Source of the DNA: Flavicella sp.
GTDB lineage: Bacteria; Bacteroidota; Bacteroidia; Flavobacteriales; Flavobacteriaceae
Reading direction: 5' to 3'
Assembly (NCBI RefSeq): GCF_029238425.1
Contig: NZ_JAQWGB010000081.1
Location: forward strand, 1 to 39,889
DNA: 39,889 bases
The notes under the pieces were generated by a model. That model saw only the letters and a program-made list of their open reading frames with translations. It did not search any database and had not been told where the DNA came from. Position numbers and translations under genes: made by a program. Shown in pieces: positions 6,900 through 16,688 of the stretch; positions within the stretch are counted from its first letter, which is position 1, and each line of letters opens with the position of its first letter.

Positions 6900-9116
6900 T
6901 CAGAACCAAAAACCAACACTTAGGTACCAATGGTTCTGATTAACATCTGGTGTCCAATCCCTTACAATTTTCACAGGACCAATTATAGACTCATAACCAT
7001 AAACAAAAGCATATCCCGATAATATGTCCTGAAAGACTTGACCATCATTAAAAACATCCAAATCAGTCTTTCCGTAGTTCGTTATAAAGGCAATTGTATG
7101 CTTTTTATACATCTCATAACGTATTTCTAATTCCCCTTTCAAATAGGAATGATCTACATTATCTTCAAATTCATACCCGTAAAAAGGAATATGATTGTTG
7201 ATCATATTTTCTCCATACCCCCCCAATGCAAACTCAAACTGTCCCGTTTCATTACTTTCAAAAGTGACTCCTCCTTCTACAGTAGTGTGCAAAGTAAACT
7301 TATTTATGATCGTTTTTGCCGCTGCCAATTTCAATTTAGCCTGACAAAATGGAGTAAAGTTATTATTATAATCACTTGAAGCCATGTAGTATTTTAATTT
7401 CCCATCAATCAATACACCATTTTTCACAAATGCCTTTTTGTCATAGGAATCATATTTGATGTACGCCAAAGAATTCAAATAATGACTTTTTTCAAAATAA
7501 AATTTTCCTCCAGGATCTTCCTCAGAAATAAAAGACTTGGTTGATATATCTAAAAATTTATGTTCCAATCCTAAACCAACAGCAAACTTTCTATTAAAAG
7601 TAGTTTGAATATAGACCATAGAAGAAATATCCTGATAGTTTTTATTAATTTGATTTACCTGTGTCCCATCAAATTTGACACTTGTTCGTAAGGAGTTAAA
7701 TCTTGAATTCAACCCATAACTCGTGTAAATACCATTATCCACAAAATAATTAAGATTGGCTCTTATATTATCTCCCACAATAAAATCTGCTGATAAAATA
7801 TCATTTTTTATAAGCATGTGCTTTGTTGTATAATTCAACAAAACACTTGACTGATATAAAGGATCATAATGCAATCCTACTTTAAAAGAAGACAAATATT
7901 CATTCTCTTTAATATTCATCTCCAATTCGTAGTCATCTTCAGTTATTTCATGAAAATCATATTTTACCATATCAAAGTCGTTACTTGCCGACAAACGCTC
8001 CAGTTTATAATTTAAATCTTTATAAGAAATGGAATCCCCAAACTCTAAATTCATCTTTCCACGTATATAGGCACCAGAAAAGTGATACAAATCATTGATT
8101 TTAATTCTATTTACTTTTCTTGTCTTTCTATACTTTTCTTTAGGGACTCTATCTTCCTTGCCATATTTTTTCTGCAAGGCAGCAATTTCTTCAAACTCCT
8201 TTCTATGTTCTCCGGCAATTCTTTGTCCTTCCGTTATAATCTCAACCGTTTTATCAAAAGAGGTCACAGAAAAATCTTTTGTGTTGGGTTTGATATGAAT
8301 GGTTAATTCTTTTACTTTTTCATCGTCACGTGCATACATCTGAAAGTTGACAATCTGGTTCAAAACATCTACCACAGAGTTTATATTGTCTTTATCTTCT
8401 AATTTCCCTTGAACATCAACTCCTATCACTATATTAGCTCCTCGTTCTCGCATTTCATCAACAGGAAAATTGTTTGCTAACCCTCCATCAATAAAAGTAT
8501 TTTCTCCTATCTCTATCGGTTTTAACAACGTAGGTAAAGAAGCACTCGCTCTAATCGCTTCTGGTAAATTACCTTTATCCAAAATAACGGCCTCTCCCGT
8601 TTCCAAATTAGTCGTCATACAAAAAAACGGAATGGTCAAATCATTAAAATCATGTACATCATGCACATGTTCAAAAAGGGCATTCATCTCATTATAAACT
8701 GCTTGACCATGCGCAATTCCCGATGGCAAAGTTATTTTTCCCTTTTTAGTTACAGGAAAAGAGATAAGATGTTTTTCTCCATATTGTTTTTCAAAAAATG
8801 CCGATTGACCTCTTGGAATTTTATCTTGTAATAATTCCATAAAATCATACGAGTTTATAATGGAATCAATTTCTTTGGGTGAATAATCTGCAGCATACAA
8901 TCCTCCAACAACTGCTCCCATACTGGTTCCAGCAATATAATCTATTTGCAAACCCGTTTGTTCTATTACTTTTAAAACTCCAATATGCGCAAATCCTTTT
9001 GCTCCTCCTCCACTAAGAACCAAACCCACTTTAGGTTTCACATCTTGATTTGAGTTTTGCCCGGATATCCCCAAAACCCCAAACAGTAGCAAAAAGAATG
9101 TTACTTTAAATTTCAT
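6900..9116 (-). CDS. patatin-like phospholipase with POTRA and outer-membrane beta-barrel (PlpD-like)
   Basis: A 738-residue protein with a signal peptide (residues 1-19). The patatin domain covers about 29-310: oxyanion loop SGGGAKG (35-41), nucleophile Ser65 in GTSMG, and Asp209 in FIDGG of the Ser-Asp dyad. A POTRA-like segment follows at about 330-410. The rest is a C-terminal 16-strand-type barrel of the BamA/TamA superfamily ending in an aromatic residue (VGFWF). This layout is that of PlpD/type Vd secretion proteins and of common Bacteroidetes patatin-barrel proteins, in which the lipase sits at the outer membrane. Substrate is presumed to be phospholipid. It starts 7 bp after the uvrC stop, so the two are probably one transcript, though the functions seem unrelated. 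Confidence 0.9.
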   Translation of the reverse strand: MKFKVTFFLLLFGVLGISGQNSNQDVKPKVGLVLSGGGAKGFAHIGVLKVIEQTGLQIDYIAGTSMGAVVGGLYAADYSPKEIDSIINSYDFMELLQDKIPRGQSAFFEKQYGEKHLISFPVTKKGKITLPSGIAHGQAVYNEMNALFEHVHDVHDFNDLTIPFFCMTTNLETGEAVILDKGNLPEAIRASASLPTLLKPIEIGENTFIDGGLANNFPVDEMRERGANIVIGVDVQGKLEDKDNINSVVDVLNQIVNFQMYARDDEKVKELTIHIKPNTKDFSVTSFDKTVEIITEGQRIAGEHRKEFEEIAALQKKYGKEDRVPKEKYRKTRKVNRIKINDLYHFSGAYIRGKMNLEFGDSISYKDLNYKLERLSASNDFDMVKYDFHEITEDDYELEMNIKENEYLSSFKVGLHYDPLYQSSVLLNYTTKHMLIKNDILSADFIVGDNIRANLNYFVDNGIYTSYGLNSRFNSLRTSVKFDGTQVNQINKNYQDISSMVYIQTTFNRKFAVGLGLEHKFLDISTKSFISEEDPGGKFYFEKSHYLNSLAYIKYDSYDKKAFVKNGVLIDGKLKYYMASSDYNNNFTPFCQAKLKLAAAKTIINKFTLHTTVEGGVTFESNETGQFEFALGGYGENMINNHIPFYGYEFEDNVDHSYLKGELEIRYEMYKKHTIAFITNYGKTDLDVFNDGQVFQDILSGYAFVYGYESIIGPVKIVRDWTPDVNQNHWYLSVGFWF

Positions 9117-9123
9117 TGCAATT

Positions 9124-10920
9124 TTATTTTTTATTCTTGAGCAAACCGTCCTTCACCTTTTTCGCCTTAGACGGTCCGATGACCGAAGATAAGCTTTCCA
9201 AACTAGCTTCTTTTACTCTTTTTACAGATTTATAATATTGTAATAAGGTTTCTACAGTTTGTTTACCTATTCCATCCAACTGTTCTAATTCAGATTGAAT
9301 TGCTCCCTTGCTTCTTTTATTTCTGTGATGTGTTATCCCAAAACGATGTGCTTCATTTCTTAAAAACTGAATTATTTTAAGCGTTTCTGAAGTTTTATCC
9401 AAATACATCGGAACAGGGTCCCCAGGATAATAAATTTCTTCCAAACGTTTCGCAATACCGATAATCGCAATTTTCCCTCTCAGACCAAGAACATCCAAAC
9501 TTTTTAAGGCTGAGGACAACTGTCCCTTTCCTCCATCAATCACTATTAATTGAGGCAACGGACTATCTTCCTCTACCAATCTTTTATATCGGCGAAAGAC
9601 AACCTCTTCCATAGAAGCAAAGTCATCCGGACCTTCCACCGTTTTTATATTAAAGTTTCTGTAGTCTTTTTTACTGGGCTTCCCATCCTTAAAAACAACG
9701 CAAGCCGCCACCGGATTTGTCCCTTGAATGTTAGAGTTATCAAAACATTCTATATGTCTTGGTTCTTCTCCCAATCGTAAATCCTTTTTCATTTGCGCCA
9801 TGATTCTTTTTACATGACGGTCTGGATCCACTATTTTAATTTGTTTGAATCTTTCTTGACGATAATATTTTGCATTTCGTTGAGAGAGTTCTACAATTCT
9901 TTTTTTATCCCCTAGCTTTGGCACCGTTACTTTTAGTCCCTCACCCAAATCTACCTCAAAAGGCACATAAATTTCCTTAGAAACAGAACTAAATCGTTGT
10001 CTAATTTCTATGATCGACAACTCTAATAATTCTTTATCTGATTCATCCAATTTCTTTTTGATTTCGGTTGTATGAGATTGAATGATACTTCCATTGGCAA
10101 TTTTAAAAAAGTTTACATAGCCAAAACTTTCATCAGAAATTATAGAAAACACATCTACATTATTAATGGATGGATTCACTACAGTCGACCTAGATTGATA
10201 ATTTACCAATAGATCGAGTTTATCTTTTATTTTTTGAGCTTCCTCAAACTCCATCTTTTCTGAAAACCCAATCATTATTTTTTGAAATGCTTCTAAAGAA
10301 GTTTTAAAATTCCCCTTGATTAAATTTCTAATAGCCTTAATATTGCTGTTATAGTCCTCCTCGGTTTGATATCCCTCACAAGGGCCTTTGCAATTGCCGA
10401 TATGATAATCCAAACACACCTTATATTTACCTGTATTTACGTTCTCTTCACTCAAATCAAAATTACAACTGCGCAATTGAAATAATTCTTGAATCAAATC
10501 CAACAAAGCTTTCGCCGTTTTCACAGATGTATAAGGTCCAAAATATTCTGAACCATCACGAATTACTTTACGCGTTAAAAAAACGCGTGGAAACCTTTCT
10601 TTTTTGATACAAATCCAAGGATAGGTTTTATCATCCTTCAACATCACATTATACCTAGGTTGGTATTTTTTTATGAGGTTGTTCTCCAATAATAATGCAT
10701 CGGTTTCCGTAGACACAACAATATGCTTAACGCTTCTAATTTTTGAAACCAGCACTCTGGTTTTTCCGTTTTCTTGCGTTTTATTAAAATAAGAGGAAAC
10801 CCTTTTTTTTAAATCTATCGCTTTACCAACATAGAGCAATTGATCCTCTTTATCATAATACTGATAAACCCCTGGAGAATTGGGCAGTGTTTTTATTTGT
10901 AATTTTAAGGCTTCCAGCAT
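9124..10920 (-). CDS. uvrC: excinuclease ABC subunit C
   Basis: A 598-residue nucleotide-excision-repair nuclease that makes both incisions beside DNA damage together with UvrB. Domains in order: a GIY-YIG nuclease at 12-95 (GVY at 17-19, YVG at 30-32, Arg40), a Cys-rich patch near 165-180 (CLDYHIGNCKGPC), the UvrB-binding UVR motif around FEEAQKIKDKLDLL, the RNase H-like C-terminal nuclease (IECFDNSNIQGT, VIDGGKGQLSSAL), and a tandem helix-hairpin-helix at the end (LDGIGKQTVETLL, VIGPSKAKKV). Full length for the family. A -7 box directly before the ATG suggests a very short or absent leader. The patatin gene follows 7 bp downstream. Confidence 0.96.
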   Translation of the reverse strand: MLEALKLQIKTLPNSPGVYQYYDKEDQLLYVGKAIDLKKRVSSYFNKTQENGKTRVLVSKIRSVKHIVVSTETDALLLENNLIKKYQPRYNVMLKDDKTYPWICIKKERFPRVFLTRKVIRDGSEYFGPYTSVKTAKALLDLIQELFQLRSCNFDLSEENVNTGKYKVCLDYHIGNCKGPCEGYQTEEDYNSNIKAIRNLIKGNFKTSLEAFQKIMIGFSEKMEFEEAQKIKDKLDLLVNYQSRSTVVNPSINNVDVFSIISDESFGYVNFFKIANGSIIQSHTTEIKKKLDESDKELLELSIIEIRQRFSSVSKEIYVPFEVDLGEGLKVTVPKLGDKKRIVELSQRNAKYYRQERFKQIKIVDPDRHVKRIMAQMKKDLRLGEEPRHIECFDNSNIQGTNPVAACVVFKDGKPSKKDYRNFNIKTVEGPDDFASMEEVVFRRYKRLVEEDSPLPQLIVIDGGKGQLSSALKSLDVLGLRGKIAIIGIAKRLEEIYYPGDPVPMYLDKTSETLKIIQFLRNEAHRFGITHHRNKRSKGAIQSELEQLDGIGKQTVETLLQYYKSVKRVKEASLESLSSVIGPSKAKKVKDGLLKNKK

Positions 10921-10924
10921 AAAA

Positions 10925-10952
10925 CAAAATTAAGTAAATCCTAAGGAATCAA
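10925..10952 (-). promoter_or_regulatory. possible uvrC promoter
   Basis: On the minus strand TAATTTTG (10925-10932) fits TAnnTTTG, with TTG (10950-10952) 17 bp upstream. The box ends only 4 bp before the uvrC ATG, which would make the mRNA nearly leaderless, so this may be chance. Confidence 0.3.
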
Positions 10953-11034
10953 GAAATGGAATTTGAAAAATAGAATTGCGTATTTCTATGCTGCTTCAAG
11001 TTAATTTTCTTTAATTTGTTTAAAAATAATTTCC

Positions 11035-11604
11035 ATGTTAAAAAATGAAATCAGGGCACTTTACAAAGAAAAAAGAGCCGCTTTTTCCATTGATGAAATA
11101 GAGGACAAAAGCATTGCTATTGCCAACCAATTGTTACAATTAAAAACAAATGAATTCTGGGATAATAATCTTTATTTCCACCTCTTCTTAAGTATCAAAG
11201 AACAGAAAGAAATAGATACGGAACATATTTTAAATATTCTATTTGCAAAGGATAAAGAAATTGTTATTTCTAAATCTGATTTTGAAAAGGGCACTTTGAT
11301 CAATTATTTATTGACAGAAAATACCCGTATCAAAAAAAACAAATACAACATACCAGAGCCTGTTGATGGAATTGAAGTTCCCAACAATAAAATAGATGTG
11401 GTATTTGTACCGCTCTTGGCTTATGACAAACAAGGAAACCGCGTTGGATATGGCAAGGGTTTCTATGATCGTTTTTTGGAAAATACAAATTGTATAAAAA
11501 TTGGACTCTCCTTTTTTGAGCCCGAAGAAAGTATCGAAGACGTACTCCCAACCGATATTGCTTTAAATTTCTGTATCACCCCAAAAAACATTCATTCCTT
11601 TTAG
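11035..11604 (+). CDS. 5-formyltetrahydrofolate cyclo-ligase
   Basis: A 189-residue cytoplasmic enzyme that converts 5-formyl-THF to 5,10-methenyl-THF using ATP. The family signature is present as GNRVGYGKGFYDRFL (residues about 138-152), preceded by VVFVPLLAYDKQG. The N-terminal basic helix with R-x-x-Y-K-E-K-R-A is also typical. Length is standard (about 180-200). It is divergent from uvrC across a 114-bp gap. A near-match to the -7 box (TTAATTTG) lies about 17 bp before the ATG. PEP carboxylase follows on the same strand after 123 bp and may be separately transcribed. Confidence 0.92.
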   Translation: MLKNEIRALYKEKRAAFSIDEIEDKSIAIANQLLQLKTNEFWDNNLYFHLFLSIKEQKEIDTEHILNILFAKDKEIVISKSDFEKGTLINYLLTENTRIKKNKYNIPEPVDGIEVPNNKIDVVFVPLLAYDKQGNRVGYGKGFYDRFLENTNCIKIGLSFFEPEESIEDVLPTDIALNFCITPKNIHSF

Positions 11605-11727
11605 AAAACCATCATTTTGCATAAAATTTGTTGTTTTTTTACTCGATTCGTTACTATTTGTTTAAATCTTTGAATAACAAATGGATTTTAAACAGTGTTT
11701 TGTATCTTGCGCAAAAATTATTCAACT

Positions 11728-14319
11728 ATGTCGAAACAGACGAAATTATCAAGATTTAATAATAATGTCCTCGCAAAATATCAAGTATACAATAGTGTAT
11801 TTATGACATTGCCTTTTGACGAGGTTAGTAAAACAGGAACACTACTTCCTTTATTCAACGAAACGTGTGTAGAAGGATTTAAAGAAGGAAAAACACCTAC
11901 AGAGATTGTAACTGGTTTTTTCGACGCTTATAAATCTGACAGTTCTGAAGAGGAAAGAATTTCTTTCATTTTTAAATTCATTCAATATATAGAGCGTCAG
12001 GTTGTATTATTTGATGCCATTGAAGATTCTGCTTTTGCAGAAGTAAATAATATGAATGGTATTGGAACTTTAAGAAACATTAAAGAAGAAGCTACTTCTA
12101 AACGTGTTAAAAAAGACCTTCAAAAATTTTTAGAAGACTTTAAAACTCGTCTAGTTCTTACTGCGCATCCAACGCAATTTTACCCTGGTACCGTATTGAC
12201 AATCTTAACAGATTTACAAGGGGCGATCAAAGAGGGTGATTTACCATTTATCAAAAAGTTGTTATCTCAATTAGGAAAAACTACTTTCTTTACTCAAAAG
12301 AAACCAACTCCTTATGATGAAGCAATCAGCTTAATCTGGTATTTAGAAAACGTATTTTACCAATCTATTGGAAAAATTTACGACTATATCCAAACTCATA
12401 TTTTCGATGGAAAATCTATCGATAATGAGGTAATTAATTTAGGTTTCTGGCCTTGTGGTGATAGAGATGGTAACCCATTTGTAACCACAGAAACAACCTT
12501 AAGAGTTGCTAGAAAATTACGTCAAGCAATTTTAAAGAATTACTACCGTGATGCTAGAGAAATCAAAAGAAGATTATCTTTTGAAGGAGTTCATGATATC
12601 ATCAGTGATATTGAAATAAGATTATATGATAGTTGTATTTCTGAAGATGCTCCAATCAGAATTTCTCAAGAAGCACTTTTAGAAAAATTACAAACCATCA
12701 AAAAAACAATCAAAGATCAATACAACGGATTGTTTATTGAAGAGGTGGATACTTTTATCAACAAAGTAAAAATCTTTGGATATCACTTTGCAACAATGGA
12801 TATCCGTCAGGATAGCCGTGTGCACCATGATGTTTTTACAAACATTGTAAAAGAAATTCAAGATAAAGGTGATGCTATATTCCCTGCCAATTACTTAGAA
12901 CTGACTCCTGATGAGCAGATTGAAGTACTAGCAAAAGTAAAAGGATATATCAATCCAGAAGATATTAGTGAAGAAATGGCGCAAAGAACTTTGAGTTCTA
13001 TGCAAGCTATTAGAACTATTCAAAAAGAAAACGGTTCTAGAGGTGCTAACAGATATATCATTAGTAACAACCAGACAGCATTGAACGTAATGGAAACATT
13101 TGCAATGTTAAACTTATCTGGTTTTGAAGATGGTTTAGATGTTGATGTGGCTCCTTTATTTGAAACTATTGACGATTTAGAAATCGCTCCTCAAGTAATG
13201 AGACAGTTGTACAGCATTCCAGAATACCGTGCACATGTTGAAAAAAGAGGAAACAAACAAAACATCATGTTAGGGTTCTCTGATGGAACTAAAGATGGTG
13301 GATATTTAATGGCAAACTGGGGTATTTACAAAGCAAAAGAAGAGCTGAGTCAAGTATCTAGAGAATTTGGAATTAAAGTAATTTTCTTTGACGGACGTGG
13401 TGGACCTCCTGCTCGTGGTGGTGGAAAAACTTCAAAATTCTATGCTTCATTAGGACCAAAAATTGAAAATCAAGAAATTCAGTTGACAATCCAAGGACAA
13501 ACAATTAGTTCTAACTTTGGAAACTTAGATTCTTCTCAATACAATATGGAGCAGCTTTTAGGTGCTGGTATTACAAATGCTATCTTCAATGACCCTAAAA
13601 ACGGGGAAATGAAAGATGACGACAGAGAAGTTATGATTGACTTGGCAGATACTAGTTATAAAGCGTACGTTGACTTTAAAGAACACCCAATGTTTATTCC
13701 TTACTTGGAACGCATGAGTACTTTAAAATATTACGGAAAAGCAAATATTGGATCTAGACCTTCTAAGCGTTCTAAATCTACTGCTTTAGATTTTGGTGAC
13801 TTAAGAGCGATTCCTTTTGTGGGAAGTTGGTCTCAATTGAAACAAAATGTTCCTGGTTTCTACGGTGTGGGTACGGCTTTAAAAAAGTATGAAGATGCTG
13901 GAGAGTTTGACAAAGTTCAAAATTTCTACAACCATTCTAACTTCTTTAAAACTTTGTTAGAAAACAGTGTAATGTCTCTAAGCAAGTCTTTCTTTGAATT
14001 GACTTCTTATATGGCTAAAGACGAAGAGTTCGGTGCTTTCTGGAACATTATCCATGAAGAATACTTATTGACAAAACGTTTGTTGTTAAAATTAACAGGA
14101 CACACAGAATTGATGGAAAACTATCCTGACGGAAAAGCTTCTATTGCGGTTCGTGATTCTATTGTATTGCCTTTATTGACAATCCAACAATACGCTTTAA
14201 AAGCTGTTCAGGATATGCATAAAGAAGGTATCTCTGATAAAGAGAGATTAGAAACATTTGAAAAAATTATTACTCGATCTCTATTCGGAAACACAAATGC
14301 AAGTAGAAACTCTGCTTAA
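11728..14319 (+). CDS. ppc: phosphoenolpyruvate carboxylase
   Basis: An 863-residue enzyme that carboxylates PEP to oxaloacetate, refilling the TCA cycle. Visible motifs: LTAHPTQFYPG with catalytic His147, GFWPCGDRDGNPFVT (the GDRDGNP PEP-binding loop), GFSDGTKDGGYLMA, and the glycine-rich FFDGRGGPPARGGG catalytic loop. The C-terminus ends in SRNSA, near the usual xNTG end. Gln150 replaces the Glu of the classic TAHPTE motif and the loop has GPPARGGG rather than GTVGRGGG; I believe both are normal in the Bacteroidetes branch. The frame opens 11 codons earlier, but MSKQTKLSRF at 11728 is the better start. A strong terminator follows. Confidence 0.93.
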   Translation: MSKQTKLSRFNNNVLAKYQVYNSVFMTLPFDEVSKTGTLLPLFNETCVEGFKEGKTPTEIVTGFFDAYKSDSSEEERISFIFKFIQYIERQVVLFDAIEDSAFAEVNNMNGIGTLRNIKEEATSKRVKKDLQKFLEDFKTRLVLTAHPTQFYPGTVLTILTDLQGAIKEGDLPFIKKLLSQLGKTTFFTQKKPTPYDEAISLIWYLENVFYQSIGKIYDYIQTHIFDGKSIDNEVINLGFWPCGDRDGNPFVTTETTLRVARKLRQAILKNYYRDAREIKRRLSFEGVHDIISDIEIRLYDSCISEDAPIRISQEALLEKLQTIKKTIKDQYNGLFIEEVDTFINKVKIFGYHFATMDIRQDSRVHHDVFTNIVKEIQDKGDAIFPANYLELTPDEQIEVLAKVKGYINPEDISEEMAQRTLSSMQAIRTIQKENGSRGANRYIISNNQTALNVMETFAMLNLSGFEDGLDVDVAPLFETIDDLEIAPQVMRQLYSIPEYRAHVEKRGNKQNIMLGFSDGTKDGGYLMANWGIYKAKEELSQVSREFGIKVIFFDGRGGPPARGGGKTSKFYASLGPKIENQEIQLTIQGQTISSNFGNLDSSQYNMEQLLGAGITNAIFNDPKNGEMKDDDREVMIDLADTSYKAYVDFKEHPMFIPYLERMSTLKYYGKANIGSRPSKRSKSTALDFGDLRAIPFVGSWSQLKQNVPGFYGVGTALKKYEDAGEFDKVQNFYNHSNFFKTLLENSVMSLSKSFFELTSYMAKDEEFGAFWNIIHEEYLLTKRLLLKLTGHTELMENYPDGKASIAVRDSIVLPLLTIQQYALKAVQDMHKEGISDKERLETFEKIITRSLFGNTNASRNSA

Positions 14320-14342
14320 TAGACAAGAGCGACTTATAATTA

Positions 14343-14382
14343 AAAACTCCCATAAAGATTATTTTATGGGAGTTTTCTTTTT
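14343..14382 (+). terminator. ppc terminator
   Basis: A perfect 14-bp stem (AAAACTCCCATAAA at 14343-14356 with 14363-14376), 6-nt loop, then TTTTCTTTTT. It begins 23 bp after the ppc stop. Confidence 0.9.
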
Positions 14383-14501
14383 ACTTAAATCAGACGAATT
14401 CTCTTAAAAATCTATTTAGTATTTTGTACTATATTTAATAAGAGAGCTTTGGATTACTTTAAGTAAAAACCTATAGCACTTCACTAACTTTTTTTGAACT
14501 C

Positions 14502-15979
14502 ATGATTTTTATTCCGCTTTGTAAAAAAACAAGATTGTTTCCCTCCGCATTCATTCTTATTTTATTCCTTGCAATTCATTCTACAGAAGGTCAAGAAACA
14601 AACTACTGGTTCAATAACTACGGTGCTTCTTCCTTTTTGAAAGGAGGTATTGTCGTTGCCAACACATCCTCTAACAGTGCTATTTTCTATAATCCCGGAG
14701 CACTTGCTTTTTTTGAAGGACAGTCTATAGAAGCACAAGCCGACTTAATAACACTAGATGCATTTACTATTAAAAATGGAGCTGGTGATAATATCCCTAT
14801 TAAAATGTTATCACTTGACGTTGCACCTTCCCTGATCGGTTACTCTTTTCAAAATAAAAACAAACCTAAATTTGTATATGGCTTTGGTGTATTCACAAAA
14901 AACATTTCAAATATCACCTATAATATCAGACATGAAACAGAAGGAAATTATGTAAGTTCTACTGCTGACACAGATATCTTTCATGGTGAGTTGAGATACC
15001 GAAATAGAGTTACCGAAAACTGGGTCAATGGAACAATTGCTTACAAATCAACCCCAAAGTTGGAATTGGATTAGCGACAAATTTGGTTATCAAATTACAA
15101 GATTATGTCAACTCCTATAATGCCACCGTTCGAGAAAAAGGTGATAACAACCCGATTCCTAACTCAAATTTTGCTATGGTAGACCATATACAAGATTTTA
15201 GTTACCGCAGTTTAGGGTTCGTTTTTAAACCCGGTGTCAACATAAACCTTTCTCCAATTAAAATTGGAGCAACCATCACCACTCCAAATTTAAGTTTAGG
15301 ATTGTTAAACAATCAGTCAAACAGAAGATCTACCGAAATACTTCCGGACATTTCTAATGGAGTCACCAATAATGCAAATTCACATATGGATTATGCTGGC
15401 AGATACAACACTCCTTGGATCCTAGATCTGGGTGTAGAATATCAATTTAACAATACAAAAATCAACACTATAGTTGGTTTTTTCTCTAAGGTCAACCCTT
15501 ATAAAATGATTTCAAAAAAGGATAACAGCACTGATTTCAACGAATCTTTTAGTGATGATCCAAACTATGCCATTCCTTATATGGCAAGCAAACAAATCGT
15601 AAATTTTGGAGTATCAATTGATCATAAACTTCAAAATGATTTAAACTTCTTATTCAGCTTTAGAACAGACTTTAATCACTTTGACGATTCACAATTGAAT
15701 CGATGGAAAGATTATGTTCCTAATATGGCCTTTTGGGATATATACCATATGAGTGCCGGCTTAATGACCACCACTGAAAATTTTAAAATATCTTTAGGAT
15801 TGAATTACGGATTGGGACTTTCAAAAAATGAGAATCAAATAGTAAACATGGCTACTATCAGCCAAGCCAACAGACTTCTTGGTGACATCAACAACAACAC
15901 CTCAACAAACTATCATAATATTGCTATTATGTTCGGGTTAAGTTATACAGTAAATGCAAAAGTTACTGAAAAACGTTAA
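14502..15979 (+). pseudogene. FadL/OmpP1-like outer-membrane transport protein, frameshifted
   Basis: Two consecutive frames make up one beta-barrel protein. The first (14502-15074) has a signal peptide and the FadL-like start NNYGASSFLKGG and FYNPGALAFF, then stops at TAG after an unrelated tail. The second frame is coding from about 15047 to 15979: INPKVGIGLATNLV continues into barrel strands such as SLGFVFKPGVNINL and LDLGVEYQFN. Inserting one A in the AAA at 15045-15047 gives AYKINPKVGIGLA and a single 492-residue protein. So one base has been lost, or misread. No slippery heptamer is present, so programmed frameshifting is unlikely. If intact it would import hydrophobic compounds through the outer membrane. 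It converges on the fnr gene with 2 bp between the ends. Confidence 0.8.
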
Positions 15980-15981
15980 TC

Positions 15982-16668
15982 CTAAAAACCGTTTCCAATT
16001 TTCTTCAATGCCGATTCATTGACGATTTTTATCTTTTTACCTGTCAAAGAAATAATATTCCCTTTCTTTAAATCAGACAATAAGCGAATCGCAGATTCTG
16101 TTGCGGTACCAATTACATTGGCAATTTCTTCTCTTGACAGTTTTATATTGATATTTCCATCTTCGTCTTCTCCAAAAGTTTCATCTAAAAACAACAACGT
16201 ATCTGCCAAACGTTCTCGAACTGTTTTTTGGGCCATGTTTGCAATAGTGGAATTTGCATCTTTTAAATCATGACAAACTACCTTAAACATATCCTTTGAA
16301 AAGTCTTTATTATGCTGGATAGAATCAAATATATCTTTTTTAGGAATAAAGCAAGCTTCCATATCTTCTAAAGCAACTACAGATAAATTTACAGGTTCTT
16401 CACCTAAAACAGACCTATAACCTAACATATCTCCGTTTTTAATAAACTTTACAATCTGCTCTTTTCCATTCGGACTTAGCTTTGTCAGTTTACACTTACC
16501 TTCTTTGATACAATACACTCCATTTAACATCATACCTTCCTTAAAAATGACATCCCCTTTTTTAAAGCTCATTTCATTTTTATGACTTGATACACATTTT
16601 AACTCCTCAGAAGACAAGGCTCTTAACGAGTTAAATTCTTTTACAATACACTGATGACAATTCCCCAT
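15982..16668 (-). CDS. Crp/Fnr family transcriptional regulator (Fnr-like)
   Basis: A 228-residue regulator with an N-terminal cyclic-nucleotide-type sensor barrel (about 20-125), a dimer helix (about 128-155) and a C-terminal winged helix (about 160-228, recognition helix TATESAIRLL). Cys4 and Cys7 (MGNCHQC) and Cys106 (EACFIP) match E. coli Fnr Cys20, Cys23 and Cys122, but the Cys29 position is Asn13. An iron-sulfur oxygen/NO sensor is therefore likely but unproven. The frame opens at 16701, but the -7 box at 16689-16696 and the family start favour the ATG at 16668. It diverges from ccoI and the cbb3 genes and probably controls them. A palindromic site overlaps its own promoter, suggesting autoregulation. 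Confidence 0.88.
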   Translation of the reverse strand: MGNCHQCIVKEFNSLRALSSEELKCVSSHKNEMSFKKGDVIFKEGMMLNGVYCIKEGKCKLTKLSPNGKEQIVKFIKNGDMLGYRSVLGEEPVNLSVVALEDMEACFIPKKDIFDSIQHNKDFSKDMFKVVCHDLKDANSTIANMAQKTVRERLADTLLFLDETFGEDEDGNINIKLSREEIANVIGTATESAIRLLSDLKKGNIISLTGKKIKIVNESALKKIGNGF

Positions 16669-16688
16669 ATTACTTGCAAATTTCCTAA

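Noticed and set aside
11330-11551. Minus-strand frame rich in Arg and aromatic residues inside the 5-formyl-THF cyclo-ligase gene
   Set aside because: It is opposite the conserved GYGKGFYDRF region of a clear gene and has no promoter.
15030-15060. Programmed ribosomal frameshift in the FadL-like gene
   Set aside because: There is no slippery heptamer and no strong hairpin just downstream.
14502-15979. Two separate genes at the FadL-like locus
   Set aside because: The first lacks a barrel end, the second lacks a signal peptide, and one added base joins them into a normal-length barrel.
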